From: Phocaeicola_A sp045647865
Lineage (GTDB): Bacteria; Bacteroidota; Bacteroidia; Bacteroidales; Bacteroidaceae
DNA length: 64,000 nucleotides
NCBI GenBank assembly: GCA_045647865.1
Contig: JAZRMW010000027.1
Span: 1 to 64,000, forward strand
Direction: 5' to 3'
Shown here: piece after piece, positions 8,942 to 17,431 of the stretch
Position numbering within the stretch: position 1 is the first letter of the stretch
How the letters are laid out: each line of letters opens with the position of its first letter
The notes under the pieces: generated by a model
Databases searched by the model: none
Told to the model about the DNA's origin: nothing
Seen by the model: only the letters and a program-made list of their open reading frames with translations
Program-made: the position numbers and the translations under genes

Positions 8942-10372
8942 ATGAAAAGTAGAATTTTATTAGCCTTGTGGAGCGGTATTTTGTATGGGGCGTTGGCAGG
9001 TTGTACCTCTGGTTCGTATAATGATACTTCGTGTATAGGAGATTCAATCGTTGTTGATAATGCAAATCCCTGGAATACGATGGGAGAAGTGGAAAAACGT
9101 ATTCGGTTGACGGCTTTCCCAGATCGAGTTTTTAATATTACTTCAGATTATCAGGCAATTTCTGGCTCAGATATTTCCGACATCCTTAGACGGGCAATCA
9201 GTGATTGTCACCGTGCCGGTGGTGGACGAGTGGTGATTCCTGCAGGTGAATATTATACCAAGGCCATTCATCTCCTTTCCAATGTAAATCTACATATTGA
9301 AGAAGGCGCAATAGTCAAGTTCTCTACTGAACCAACGGATTATGCTCCTCAAGTACCGACGCGGTGGGAAGGTATTGACTGTATGGGTATGTCTCCACTT
9401 ATTTATGCTTATCGGCAAGAGAATATTGCAGTGACGGGCAAAGGTATATTGGATGGACAAGCATCGTGGGAGAATTGGTGGAAACTGAGAGCACGCACAT
9501 CAGCTGAAGACAAAGCAATAGGTAAGTTCATGGGAAAAGAGAAACTGCATGATTACGAAAAACATGTCACCTCCATAGCTGATCGTATCTTTACGGAAAA
9601 AGATGAATTGCGTCCACAGTTTATTCAGTTTTATCAGTGCAATCGTGTTTTGGTTGAAGGGGTTACATTGAACAATGCTCCTTTTTGGTTGCTTCATCCG
9701 CTGATGTCTAAGAATATAGTGGTACGGGGTGTTACTTTTGATAGTCATGGTCCCAATAATGATGGCTGTGATCCGGAGTCCTGTGAGAATGTTTTAATTG
9801 AGAATTGTATTTTCAATACGGGAGACGACTGTATTGCAATCAAGAGTGGACGTAACAATGATGGACGTGCTTGGGCATTGCCAAGTCGCAATATCATTGT
9901 TCGGAATTGTCAGATGAAGGATGGTCATGCCGGTGTGGCTATTGGAAGTGAAATTTCGGGCAGTTGTTACAATGTTTGGATGGAGGATTGCCAGATTGGA
10001 AGTGCCGAGATGGATCGTCCTTTTCGAATCAAGTCCAATGCCATACGTGGTGGTGTAGTCAAGGGTTTCTATATACGTAATATTGACATCAGCGAATGTA
10101 AACAGGCAGTGTTGAAATTGGAACTGAAATATGAAAAAGTGACTGATGGTCCTTATTTCCCTTTATTCGAAAATATTCTGTTGGAGAACATTACTTGTCA
10201 GAAGAGTCGTTATGGTATCTGGATTGATGGATTGGAGACTCATACTTGTGTACGCAATGTGACACTGAGAAATTGTCAATTGGATGGTATCACTGACGAG
10301 AAGGTGAATTCTATTGTTGGCGCAGAAGGGGTGACATTCAGTAATTCGACTTTTAATGGACAGGTGTTGTAA
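8942..10372 (+). CDS. Glycoside hydrolase family 28 lipoprotein (polygalacturonase-like)
   Basis: A 476-residue surface or periplasmic lipoprotein with lipobox LAGC near residue 20. The parallel beta-helix domain begins around residue 70 with AGGGRVVIPAGEY. GH28 motifs are all present: NNDGCDPESC and NTGDDCIAIKSG (catalytic aspartates), GHAGVAIGSEISG (the G-H-G motif) and RFRIKSN-like FRIKSNAIRGG. Substrates would be pectic galacturonides or related rhamnogalacturonan ends. No SusC/SusD pair or other glycosidase is near, so this is a stand-alone enzyme. Its last 20 bp overlap the 3' end of the convergent mnmD gene. Confidence 0.93.
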   Translation: MKSRILLALWSGILYGALAGCTSGSYNDTSCIGDSIVVDNANPWNTMGEVEKRIRLTAFPDRVFNITSDYQAISGSDISDILRRAISDCHRAGGGRVVIPAGEYYTKAIHLLSNVNLHIEEGAIVKFSTEPTDYAPQVPTRWEGIDCMGMSPLIYAYRQENIAVTGKGILDGQASWENWWKLRARTSAEDKAIGKFMGKEKLHDYEKHVTSIADRIFTEKDELRPQFIQFYQCNRVLVEGVTLNNAPFWLLHPLMSKNIVVRGVTFDSHGPNNDGCDPESCENVLIENCIFNTGDDCIAIKSGRNNDGRAWALPSRNIIVRNCQMKDGHAGVAIGSEISGSCYNVWMEDCQIGSAEMDRPFRIKSNAIRGGVVKGFYIRNIDISECKQAVLKLELKYEKVTDGPYFPLFENILLENITCQKSRYGIWIDGLETHTCVRNVTLRNCQLDGITDEKVNSIVGAEGVTFSNSTFNGQVL

Positions 10373-11051
10373 GGCTTCCTCTCAATATTTCTCTTTTTCC
10401 TCCTGCAGGTCCGGGGATGCGTTCCATGGATAGTCCTAACGAAGCTAAAAGGCGGCGGATTTCTCCTTTGGCGCAATAGGTAGTTAGGATTGCGTTGGGA
10501 TTCATAGTTTGGATTAATCTGCTGAAAGATTCTGCAGTCCACATTTCAGGTTGCTTTTCAGGAGCGAAAGCATCAAAATAGACCACATCGATGGAGTGGG
10601 GAAGCGGGTCGGCTAAATAGTCGGCCCGTCTTTTTTCTAATGTAAAGTAAGGCGTAATAGTTACAGGTTCATTCCATGCTGCCTGATGAATGGCACGTAA
10701 GAGTGATACATCTACCCATTGGGTATAATCCAATTTTTCCAGGATATCAATTTCTACGGGGTATTTTTCCAATGTAATGTAGTGTACAGGGCAAGTCTCG
10801 TCTGCTACCATAGCAGTGACGCAGGCATTCAGACCTGTACCGAATCCGATTTCCAACAGACGTAGGACGGACGTCTTTGTCGTTTGTAACCGGGCACGGT
10901 GAAGGAATGCACAATCACGGTAAATGTGGTTCGATTCTGTCAATGCTCCCTTCACTGAATGGTAATGCTCATTCAGTGAAGGGACAAAGATTGTTGCCGA
11001 CCCGTCGTCGGTTATCTCTATGGTTAGCTGTGGCTTCTCTGTTTCGGCCAT
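10353..11051 (-). CDS. mnmD: tRNA (5-methylaminomethyl-2-thiouridine) methyltransferase, MnmD type
   Basis: A 232-residue SAM-dependent methyltransferase corresponding to the N-terminal half of bifunctional MnmC. Motif I is LEIGFGTGLNA, the acidic-loop motif is DVVYFDAFAPEKQPEMW, and TYCAKGEIRRLL plus GPAGGKREILRG close the domain. It finishes the wobble uridine modification in tRNAs. The FAD-dependent MnmC half is absent, so the substrate is probably supplied by another route. The 3' end overlaps that of the GH28 gene by 20 bp. Confidence 0.92.
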   Translation of the reverse strand: MAETEKPQLTIEITDDGSATIFVPSLNEHYHSVKGALTESNHIYRDCAFLHRARLQTTKTSVLRLLEIGFGTGLNACVTAMVADETCPVHYITLEKYPVEIDILEKLDYTQWVDVSLLRAIHQAAWNEPVTITPYFTLEKRRADYLADPLPHSIDVVYFDAFAPEKQPEMWTAESFSRLIQTMNPNAILTTYCAKGEIRRLLASLGLSMERIPGPAGGKREILRGSLTTPVH

Positions 11052-11052
11052 A

Positions 11053-12201
11053 TTATTTGTTCAAGAGCGCTTCTATTTCCTGTTTTAGTTGGTCTATATC
11101 TTTAATGTCTGAGCTGCGTTTGTAGAGCCCATTGCTACGGTCGATAAGAAAATAAGTCGGCAAATCAGTCACACGATAAGTTATGGAAGAAGTACCTTCA
11201 GTATCGCGCACACATATCCACGGTAGATTGTCAGCCGATGTTTTCCAAAAATGTTCATCGGTATCGAAAGATACTTGATAGATTTCAAATCCCTGTTGCG
11301 CGTATGTATTATATAGTTCGCGCAAAGCTATGTTGCGGGCAGAAGATGCTTGGTTCTGATAAACAGTGAAGTCAAGGAGGACGACTTTCCCTTTCAAATC
11401 AGTAAGGGTATGATTTGTACCACGCATGTCAGGAAGCGACAAATCAAGTAGAGTCACTTCACGTACAAGCTCTTCAGGAATGGGAGTGGTAACAGGTTTT
11501 CGGGTATTCTTCATTCCGCGCATGGCAATGTTGTGAAGGTTGATGGCACGTAAAGAATGTGGATAGAACATATCCCACGAAGTGGCTACAGCAGCAAAAG
11601 CCCGTACATCTTCGCGTGAATTTTCGGGGTTGAACAGAGGTGTGCCGTTGATACGCTGGAATAGAGCATAATAGGCTGAGCTTGAACGGGGAGTGTTGTA
11701 GATGTATTCCTTGCAGACCTGTAATTTGTAAGAGCTTACCATGCGGTCCACACTGTCGCGGAAATCACCGATGGGCAATTGTCGGGCTGCCAATTGGCGT
11801 ATCTGTTTCTGTAAATCCATTTGCATCGTAGAAAGCTCTTTGATTTTTGCGCTTTCAACAGAACCTTCTACGGTATAATTGGTTGACAAAGAAGGCATGG
11901 AACCTTTTATGGTAACAGTTTCGGTGGAGTCAATGCTCAGATTTACAACCTGCTGTTCTATACGCAAACGGTAAAAATCCGGTCCGTCGGGTCGTTTGTA
12001 CTTGAAATCAAATCCTCCATTCTTGTCTAATTTTATAGAGTCGAGAACTTTGATTCCGTCAAGTGCTGCAGACTCAAAATAAAGCGTCTTGCTTTCTGCT
12101 TTGGAAATTTCTCCTTTCACTTGGAATTGTTCACCTTTTTCTTCACAAGCAGCCAATGCCAATGCGAGCGATATGGCTGTAAAAGCTATCTTTTTCTTCA
12201 T
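11053..12201 (-). CDS. TlpA/thioredoxin-fold lipoprotein with DUF4369-like N-terminus and no CxxC
   Basis: A 382-residue lipoprotein (LALAAC lipobox). The N-terminal half has the DUF4369 pattern (KGEISKAESKTLYFESA...DSIKLDKNGGFDFKY). The C-terminal half has the TlpA fold order: LTDLKGKVVLLDFTVY, then FEIYQVSFDTD and the cis-Pro segment DLPTYFLIDRSNGLYKR. Where TlpA proteins have WCxxC after LLDF, this one reads TVYQNQASSARN, so no redox-active cysteines remain. It may bind a partner instead of reducing disulfides. Only 1 bp separates it from mnmD, so both are probably on one mRNA. Confidence 0.85.
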   Translation of the reverse strand: MKKKIAFTAISLALALAACEEKGEQFQVKGEISKAESKTLYFESAALDGIKVLDSIKLDKNGGFDFKYKRPDGPDFYRLRIEQQVVNLSIDSTETVTIKGSMPSLSTNYTVEGSVESAKIKELSTMQMDLQKQIRQLAARQLPIGDFRDSVDRMVSSYKLQVCKEYIYNTPRSSSAYYALFQRINGTPLFNPENSREDVRAFAAVATSWDMFYPHSLRAINLHNIAMRGMKNTRKPVTTPIPEELVREVTLLDLSLPDMRGTNHTLTDLKGKVVLLDFTVYQNQASSARNIALRELYNTYAQQGFEIYQVSFDTDEHFWKTSADNLPWICVRDTEGTSSITYRVTDLPTYFLIDRSNGLYKRSSDIKDIDQLKQEIEALLNK

Positions 12202-12267
12202 GTTCTTTTTTTAGGGTTCTATGGCCAACTTTGCATTCATTTGTGGCTTTATGGTTATTTTCGGCCG

Positions 12268-12275
12268 CAAAGTTA
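12268..12275 (-). promoter_or_regulatory. Promoter -7 box for the TlpA-like gene
   Basis: Minus strand TAACTTTG followed by CGGCC, about 65 bp upstream of the ATG at 12201. Confidence 0.5.
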
Positions 12276-12381
12276 CAATCCTAAGTGTCAAAACACGACA
12301 TTTTTCGTATTAAAATTATAAAAAATAAGAACAGAACCCACTTTTCTTTATTTTTCTTGCTCATTATCAATGGGAAAACTG

Positions 12382-12389
12382 TATCTTTG
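12382..12389 (+). promoter_or_regulatory. Promoter -7 box for pnp
   Basis: TATCTTTG followed by CACG, with TTGC near 12357 as a possible -33 element. The pnp ATG lies 45 bp downstream. Confidence 0.6.
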
Positions 12390-12433
12390 CACGATTTTTG
12401 GAAAGAAAATACAAAATTATAATTTTTATTTAG

Positions 12434-14617
12434 ATGAACGTAATTACAAAAGAGGTCAAGTTGCCTGATGGAAGAACCATCACACTTGAGACGGGAAAGT
12501 TGGCAAAACAGGCCGACGGTTCGGTCATGCTGCGCATGGGTAACACCGTGTTGTTAGCTACTGTTTGTGCCGCAAAGGATGCAGTTCCCGGTACAGATTT
12601 TATGCCTTTACAGGTAGAGTATAAAGAGAAGTATGCGGCTTTCGGCCGCTTCCCCGGTGGTTTCACCAAGCGCGAAGGTAAGGCTTCGGATTATGAAATC
12701 CTCACTTGCCGTCTGGTGGACCGCGCTCTTCGTCCTCTATTCCCCGATAACTATCATGCAGAGGTATATGTAAATATCATCCTGTTCTCTGCCGACGGTG
12801 TGGATATGCCCGACGCATTGGCCGGATTGGCAGCTTCTGCTGCTCTTGCTGTGAGCGACATCCCCTTCGGAGGTCCTATCTCTGAGGTGCGTGTGGCACG
12901 CATCAATGGCGACTTTGTTATCAACCCCACTTTCCAACAACTCGAAGAGGCTGACATGGACTTGATGGTAGCTGCCACTTACGAGAACATCATGATGGTG
13001 GAAGGTGAAATGAAAGAAGTTTCTGAGCAAGACCTGCTCGAAGCCATGAAGGTGGCTCACGCTGCCATCAAGGACCACTGCAAAGTGCAGATGGAGTTGA
13101 TGGAAGAGTGTGGTACCGTACAGAAGCGCGAATATTGCCACGAGGAGAACGACGAAGAACTCCGCAAGGCTGTGCGCGAGGCTTGCTATGACAAGGCTTA
13201 TGCCGTTGCTCAGAGCGGTAACTGCAACAAGCACGAGCGTGGCGAAGCTTTCGAAGCTATCCGCGAGGAGTTCAAGGCTCAGTTCACTGAAGAGGAATTG
13301 GAGACTAAGGCTGCCCTTATCGACCGTTACTACCACGATGTTGAGAAAGAGGCTATGCGCCGTTGCATCCTCGACGAAGGTAAGCGTCTCGACGGACGTA
13401 AGACAACCGATATCCGCCCCATCTGGTGCGAGGTTAATCCATTGCCCGGTCCTCACGGTTCTGCTATCTTCACCCGTGGTGAGACTCAGTCATTGACTAG
13501 TGTTACTCTGGGAACCAAGCTCGACGAGAAGATTGTTGACGACGTACTCGATCAGCACCGCGAGCGTTTCCTCCTTCACTACAACTTCCCTCCCTTCTCT
13601 ACCGGTGAGGCTCGTCCTCAGCGTGGTGTAGGTCGTCGTGAGATTGGTCACGGCCACTTGGCTTGGCGTGCTTTGAAGGGTCAGATTCCTGCAGATTATC
13701 CTTACGCAGTACGCGTAGTTTCTGATATTCTTGAGTCAAACGGTTCTTCTTCTATGGCTACCGTATGTGCCGGTACATTGGCATTGATGGATGCCGGTGT
13801 GAAGATGGCCAAGCCCGTATCTGGTATCGCTATGGGACTTATCAAGAATGCCGGTGAAGAGAAGTATGCCGTATTGAGTGATATCCTTGGCGACGAGGAC
13901 CACTTGGGCGATATGGACTTCAAGGTGACAGGTACACGTGATGGTATCACTGCCACTCAGATGGACATCAAGGTGGATGGCCTTTCATACGAGATTCACG
14001 AGAAGGCTCTGTTGCAGGCTAAGGAAGGTCGCGAACACATCCTTGGTAAGATTACTGAGTGTATCGCTGAGCCTCGTGCTGAATTGAAGGATCACGCTCC
14101 TCGCATCGAGGTGATGATTATCCCGAAGGAGTTCATCGGTGCAGTAATCGGTCCTGGTGGAAAGATTATCCAAGGTATGCAGGAAGAGACTGGTGCAACT
14201 ATCACCATCGAAGAAATCGACGGTATTGGTCGTATCGAGATTGCCGGTACCAACAAGCAGAGCATCGAATCTGCCATGAACATGATCAAGGGTATTGTTG
14301 CCATCCCTGAAGTTGGTGAAGTATATACCGGTAAGGTTCGTAGCGTAATGCCTTATGGTTGCTTCGTTGAGTTCTTGCCCGGCAAGGACGGTTTGCTCCA
14401 CATCTCTGAAATTGACTGGAAGCGTCTGGAGACTGTAGAAGAAGCCGGCATCAAGGAAGGCGATGAAATTGAAGTGAAGTTGCTTGATATCGATCCTAAG
14501 ACTGGCAAGTTCAAACTCTCTCATCGTGTTCTCCTCGAGAAGCCTGAAGGTTATGTAGAGCGTCCTGCACGTCGCGAGCGTCCTGAGCGTGGCGAGCGTC
14601 GTCCGAAGAGAGATTGA
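12434..14617 (+). CDS. pnp: Polyribonucleotide nucleotidyltransferase (PNPase)
   Basis: A 3'-5' phosphorolytic exoribonuclease of mRNA turnover, 727 residues and full length. Order of domains: first RNase PH-like domain (GRFPGGFTKREGKASD near residue 70), a helical linker, second RNase PH-like domain (SIxFTRGETQSL, NGSSSMATVCAGTLALMDAG), a KH domain with GPGGKIIQGM (near residue 577) and a C-terminal S1 domain (GKVRSVMPYGCFVEFLPG). A short Arg-rich tail follows. Codon use is visibly biased to C/G-ending codons compared with its neighbours, as expected of a highly expressed gene. It is monocistronic, with its own promoter and a strong terminator. Confidence 0.98.
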   Translation: MNVITKEVKLPDGRTITLETGKLAKQADGSVMLRMGNTVLLATVCAAKDAVPGTDFMPLQVEYKEKYAAFGRFPGGFTKREGKASDYEILTCRLVDRALRPLFPDNYHAEVYVNIILFSADGVDMPDALAGLAASAALAVSDIPFGGPISEVRVARINGDFVINPTFQQLEEADMDLMVAATYENIMMVEGEMKEVSEQDLLEAMKVAHAAIKDHCKVQMELMEECGTVQKREYCHEENDEELRKAVREACYDKAYAVAQSGNCNKHERGEAFEAIREEFKAQFTEEELETKAALIDRYYHDVEKEAMRRCILDEGKRLDGRKTTDIRPIWCEVNPLPGPHGSAIFTRGETQSLTSVTLGTKLDEKIVDDVLDQHRERFLLHYNFPPFSTGEARPQRGVGRREIGHGHLAWRALKGQIPADYPYAVRVVSDILESNGSSSMATVCAGTLALMDAGVKMAKPVSGIAMGLIKNAGEEKYAVLSDILGDEDHLGDMDFKVTGTRDGITATQMDIKVDGLSYEIHEKALLQAKEGREHILGKITECIAEPRAELKDHAPRIEVMIIPKEFIGAVIGPGGKIIQGMQEETGATITIEEIDGIGRIEIAGTNKQSIESAMNMIKGIVAIPEVGEVYTGKVRSVMPYGCFVEFLPGKDGLLHISEIDWKRLETVEEAGIKEGDEIEVKLLDIDPKTGKFKLSHRVLLEKPEGYVERPARRERPERGERRPKRD

Positions 14618-14641
14618 TATTGCTCTTATATATAATAAGGT

Positions 14642-14669
14642 AAAGGGGATGTGTCCACACATCCCCTTT
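14642..14669 (+). terminator. Intrinsic terminator after pnp
   Basis: AAAGGGGATGTGT and ACACATCCCCTTT pair perfectly around a two-base loop and are followed by TTGTTTTC. Because of the A/T ends it may also stop the convergent M16 transcript. Confidence 0.85.
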
Positions 14670-14702
14670 ATTGTTTTCTATGCCCCATCAACAAACCCGA
14701 AT

Positions 14703-15938
14703 TTATTGATAAATCAACGTTGAAATTCGTTCAGTGGCAAACATGTCGTTGGCTACCTCAAGGAGTTGGTGGGACGTAAGTGATTGGATGCGTGCAAAGA
14801 GTTGTTCGGCAGGTTCCAGTCGGTTGTAATGTAGGAAGGATTTGGCCATGTCGAGTGCCCGGTTTTCGAAATTGTCGCATGCTACTCCTATTTGTCCGAT
14901 TATTTGTTTCTTGGCGGCAGATAGTTTCGCATCGGTCAACTGCTTGTTGCATAGTTGTTTCAATTCGCGGTGTACCAGTTCGAGACAATCATCCACGTCC
15001 TCGTGGTCACATCCGAAATAGATACACCATGCCCCCGTGTCGGTATAACTGGTGAGGTTGCTCTCTACGGTATATACCAATCCCCGTTTTTCACGGAGCG
15101 AGACATTCAGCCGGCTGTTCATTCCGGGCCCTCCCAACAGATTGTTCAGTAAGTATAGAGCCGTGCGCCGTTCATCGTTGGCATCGTAGGCACGTCCGCC
15201 TACAAGAACGTGTGCCTGGTGGGTCTCTTTCTGCAGGGTGAGAGTGCGTGCCTGGTAGATTGGTAGCGGTATCTCTAAAGCAGTTGGGGTGGCAGGAGGC
15301 AGAGGGACCGGAGAAATACAGCCTGCATATTTTTCTGCCAATCGGATGACCCGTTGGAAATTTACATCCCCTTTGATGAAGAGTATCAGATTGTCCGGTC
15401 TATAATGTTGTGTAGTGAAGTCCAATGCATCAGCCGTACGATAGGTGCGGAGTTGCTCGGGCTTTCCTAAGATGTTCCGTCCTAAAGGATGGTTGGGGAA
15501 TATCAACTCTTCAAAATCATCGTAGATAAGTTCCTGAGGGGTATCTTCATAACTTTGAATCTCGTCTATGATAACTTCGACCTCTTTGTCCATCTCGTGT
15601 TGGGGGAAAGTGCTATTGAATACGATGTCAGTAAGCAATTCGACAGCACGCTCCAGATGCTCGTTCATGAAAGCGGCATATACCACCATTTCCTCTTTGT
15701 TGGTATAAGCGTTCAAGTCTCCACCTACGTTTTCCATGCGGTTCAGTATGTGCCAGGCCCGTCGGTGGGTGGTACCCTTGAATATCATGTGTTCCACCAG
15801 ATGGGCCATGCCTTGTTGGTGAGGCTGTTCGTAGCGTGTACCGGCTTTGATGGCATAACCGCAATAAACCACTCGGGTGGGTGAAGGGGTGTGTACTATG
15901 CGCAGTCCGTTAGCAAGAATATGGGTGTTCAGCATCAT
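14703..15938 (-). CDS. M16 family (pitrilysin-like) zinc metallopeptidase
   Basis: A 411-residue cytosolic peptidase of the processing-peptidase/PqqL type. The inverted zinc motif HLVEH (His46, Glu49, His50) is in MAHLVEHMIFKGT. The downstream acidic ligand lies in the EVIIDEIQSYEDTP region. A C-terminal M16 domain includes GGPGMNSRLNVSLREKRGLVYTV, the family's R/Y substrate-anchoring motif. The start is one of two adjacent ATGs. It stands alone between pnp and the LOG-family gene. Confidence 0.93.
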   Translation of the reverse strand: MMLNTHILANGLRIVHTPSPTRVVYCGYAIKAGTRYEQPHQQGMAHLVEHMIFKGTTHRRAWHILNRMENVGGDLNAYTNKEEMVVYAAFMNEHLERAVELLTDIVFNSTFPQHEMDKEVEVIIDEIQSYEDTPQELIYDDFEELIFPNHPLGRNILGKPEQLRTYRTADALDFTTQHYRPDNLILFIKGDVNFQRVIRLAEKYAGCISPVPLPPATPTALEIPLPIYQARTLTLQKETHQAHVLVGGRAYDANDERRTALYLLNNLLGGPGMNSRLNVSLREKRGLVYTVESNLTSYTDTGAWCIYFGCDHEDVDDCLELVHRELKQLCNKQLTDAKLSAAKKQIIGQIGVACDNFENRALDMAKSFLHYNRLEPAEQLFARIQSLTSHQLLEVANDMFATERISTLIYQ

Positions 15939-15957
15939 TTATCTCCTTTTGATTGTG

Positions 15958-15965
15958 CAAAATTA
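15958..15965 (-). promoter_or_regulatory. Promoter -7 box for the M16 peptidase gene
   Basis: Minus strand TAATTTTG followed by CA, only about 20 bp upstream of the start codon, implying a short leader. Confidence 0.45.
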
Positions 15966-16019
15966 CTGTTTTTTTCATTCTTCAATGGCATTTCTCCACG
16001 TTTTGTTGTGCAAATGATG

Positions 16020-16027
16020 TATCTTTG
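16020..16027 (+). promoter_or_regulatory. Promoter -7 box for the LOG-KdsD-like pair
   Basis: TATCTTTG followed by CAGCG, 56 bp upstream of the ATG at 16083. Confidence 0.55.
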
Positions 16028-16082
16028 CAGCGAATAATAAAAATTGCAGTAGTTCTGAACTTCTTACTTCTAAGAATAAACT

Positions 16083-16616
16083 ATGGAAAGAATTGGGATA
16101 TTTTGTTCGGCATGTGAGCAAATCTCGCCACGCTATTTTGAATGTACCCGTGAATTGGGAACTTGGATGGCTGCCGAGGGTAAGACCCTTGTGTATGGCG
16201 GAGCTGACATGGGACTGATGGAATGTATCTGCCGTGCGGTGAAGGATGGGGGAGGAAAGGTCATGGGGGTAGTACCAACCAAACTGGAAGAAAAGGGACG
16301 GGTAAGCGATTTGCTGGACGTGACGTTCCATACCGTAAACCTCAGTGACCGTAAGGATGTGATACTGCGTGAGAGTGACATACTCGTAGCTTTGCCGGGT
16401 GGTGTAGGTACATTGGACGAAGTGTTTCATGTCGTGGCTGCAGCCACCATCGGATATCATGCAAAACGAGTTGTTTTGTTCAATATGGATGGATTTTGGG
16501 ATACTCTACTGGCTATGCTTGGCCAAATGGAAGCGCAAGGCTTTATCCGCCGTCCGTTGAGTAATTTCCTTTGTGTCGCCAATACGTTGGATGAGTTAAA
16601 GGAATTGTTGAAATGA
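16083..16616 (+). CDS. LOG-family nucleotide phosphoribohydrolase (TIGR00730 type)
   Basis: A 177-residue Rossmann-fold protein. The two family signatures are seen as YGGADMGLME (near residue 39) and LPGGVGTLDEVF (near residue 102), the latter forming the nucleotide site. Members hydrolyse nucleoside 5'-monophosphates to base and ribose 5-phosphate; in plants and some bacteria this activates cytokinins, while in gut bacteria the role is general nucleotide turnover or unknown. The next gene starts 31 bp downstream in the same direction. Confidence 0.92.
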   Translation: MERIGIFCSACEQISPRYFECTRELGTWMAAEGKTLVYGGADMGLMECICRAVKDGGGKVMGVVPTKLEEKGRVSDLLDVTFHTVNLSDRKDVILRESDILVALPGGVGTLDEVFHVVAAATIGYHAKRVVLFNMDGFWDTLLAMLGQMEAQGFIRRPLSNFLCVANTLDELKELLK

Positions 16617-16647
16617 ATATAAATAAGTTGTTCAAAAAAATAGAACT

Positions 16648-17250
16648 ATGAAAGAATGTATTCAATCACTGCTCCGCAAAGAAGCGGAAGCCGTGTTGAA
16701 CATACCTGTAACGGATGCTTATGAACAGGCGGTGGAACTGATTATCGAACAAGTCCATCGCAAGAAAGGAAAACTTATTACCAGTGGTATGGGGAAGGCC
16801 GGACAGATTGCCATGAATATGGCCACCACCTTCTGTTCTACAGGTACTCCTTCGGTATTCCTGCATCCCAGCGAGGCGCAGCATGGCGATTTGGGCGTTA
16901 TTCAGGAAAATGACGTGTTGCTGCTCATCAGTAATTCGGGCAAGACGCGGGAGATTGTGGAACTGACCATCCTGAGCCGTCGCTTGAATCCCGATTTGAA
17001 ATTCATTGTCATTACTGGAAACGGCGACAGTCCTTTGGCACAGGAAGCAGACATCTGTCTTTGTACAGGACATCCCGATGAAGTATGTGCCTTAGGGATG
17101 GCTCCCACTACCAGCACTACAGTGATGACCGTCATCGGTGACATCCTGGTCGTAGAGACGACTAAACGAAGTGGGTTCACCATCGAAGAGTATAGCAAAC
17201 GCCACCATGGCGGATATTTGGGACAACGGTCAAGGGAATTGAGTAAATGA
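16648..17250 (+). CDS. SIS-domain sugar phosphate isomerase, KdsD-like without CBS domains
   Basis: A single SIS domain of 200 residues resembling the catalytic half of arabinose-5-phosphate isomerase (KdsD/KpsF). The core is KKGKLITSGMGKAGQIAMNMATTF, SEAQHGDLG and ISNSGKTREIVELT, with the APTTSTTVMTVIGD segment. Family KdsD proteins of about 320 residues carry two C-terminal CBS domains that are missing here, and the reading frame ends cleanly, so this is a naturally short form. Possible reactions are ribulose-5-P to arabinose-5-P for Kdo synthesis or a hexulose-6-phosphate isomerisation. The PfkB kinase 180 bp downstream may act on the same sugar. Confidence 0.85.
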   Translation: MKECIQSLLRKEAEAVLNIPVTDAYEQAVELIIEQVHRKKGKLITSGMGKAGQIAMNMATTFCSTGTPSVFLHPSEAQHGDLGVIQENDVLLLISNSGKTREIVELTILSRRLNPDLKFIVITGNGDSPLAQEADICLCTGHPDEVCALGMAPTTSTTVMTVIGDILVVETTKRSGFTIEEYSKRHHGGYLGQRSRELSK

Positions 17251-17264
17251 AAGAGGCGCTTCTG

Positions 17265-17402
17265 CAATTTAGTTGAAATTAGTAGGGAAATAAGTGACTT
17301 AAGATAAATGCCCCGAGAAGTTAAGATAAAGTGGGACGTATCTTAAGATACTTGGCCGATGAACCTATAATGCTGAGGGCAAAGAGTTTTTCAACTAAAT
17401 TG
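17265..17402. repeat. 22-bp-period array B, flanked by a 14-bp inverted repeat
   Basis: A perfect inverted repeat (CAATTTAGTTGAAA at 17265-17278 and its complement at 17389-17402) encloses three 22-bp units starting at 17293, 17315 and 17337. The word TTAAGATA recurs at exactly 22-bp steps (17299, 17321, 17343), and in the last unit it forms the 14-bp palindrome GTATCTTAAGATAC. The region fills the gap between the isomerase and kinase genes. Confidence 0.7.
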
Positions 17403-17431
17403 AAGAAGAGCCATGAAAGAAAAATAGAATT

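Noticed and set aside
12737..13456. 239-codon open frame on the minus strand inside pnp
   Set aside because: It is fully antisense to a strongly biased, well conserved gene; codon bias of pnp alone explains the open frame, and the translation has no recognisable domain.
13985..14662. 225-codon open frame on the minus strand at the end of pnp
   Set aside because: Antisense to the KH and S1 domains of PNPase and crossing its terminator; no start context or family resemblance.
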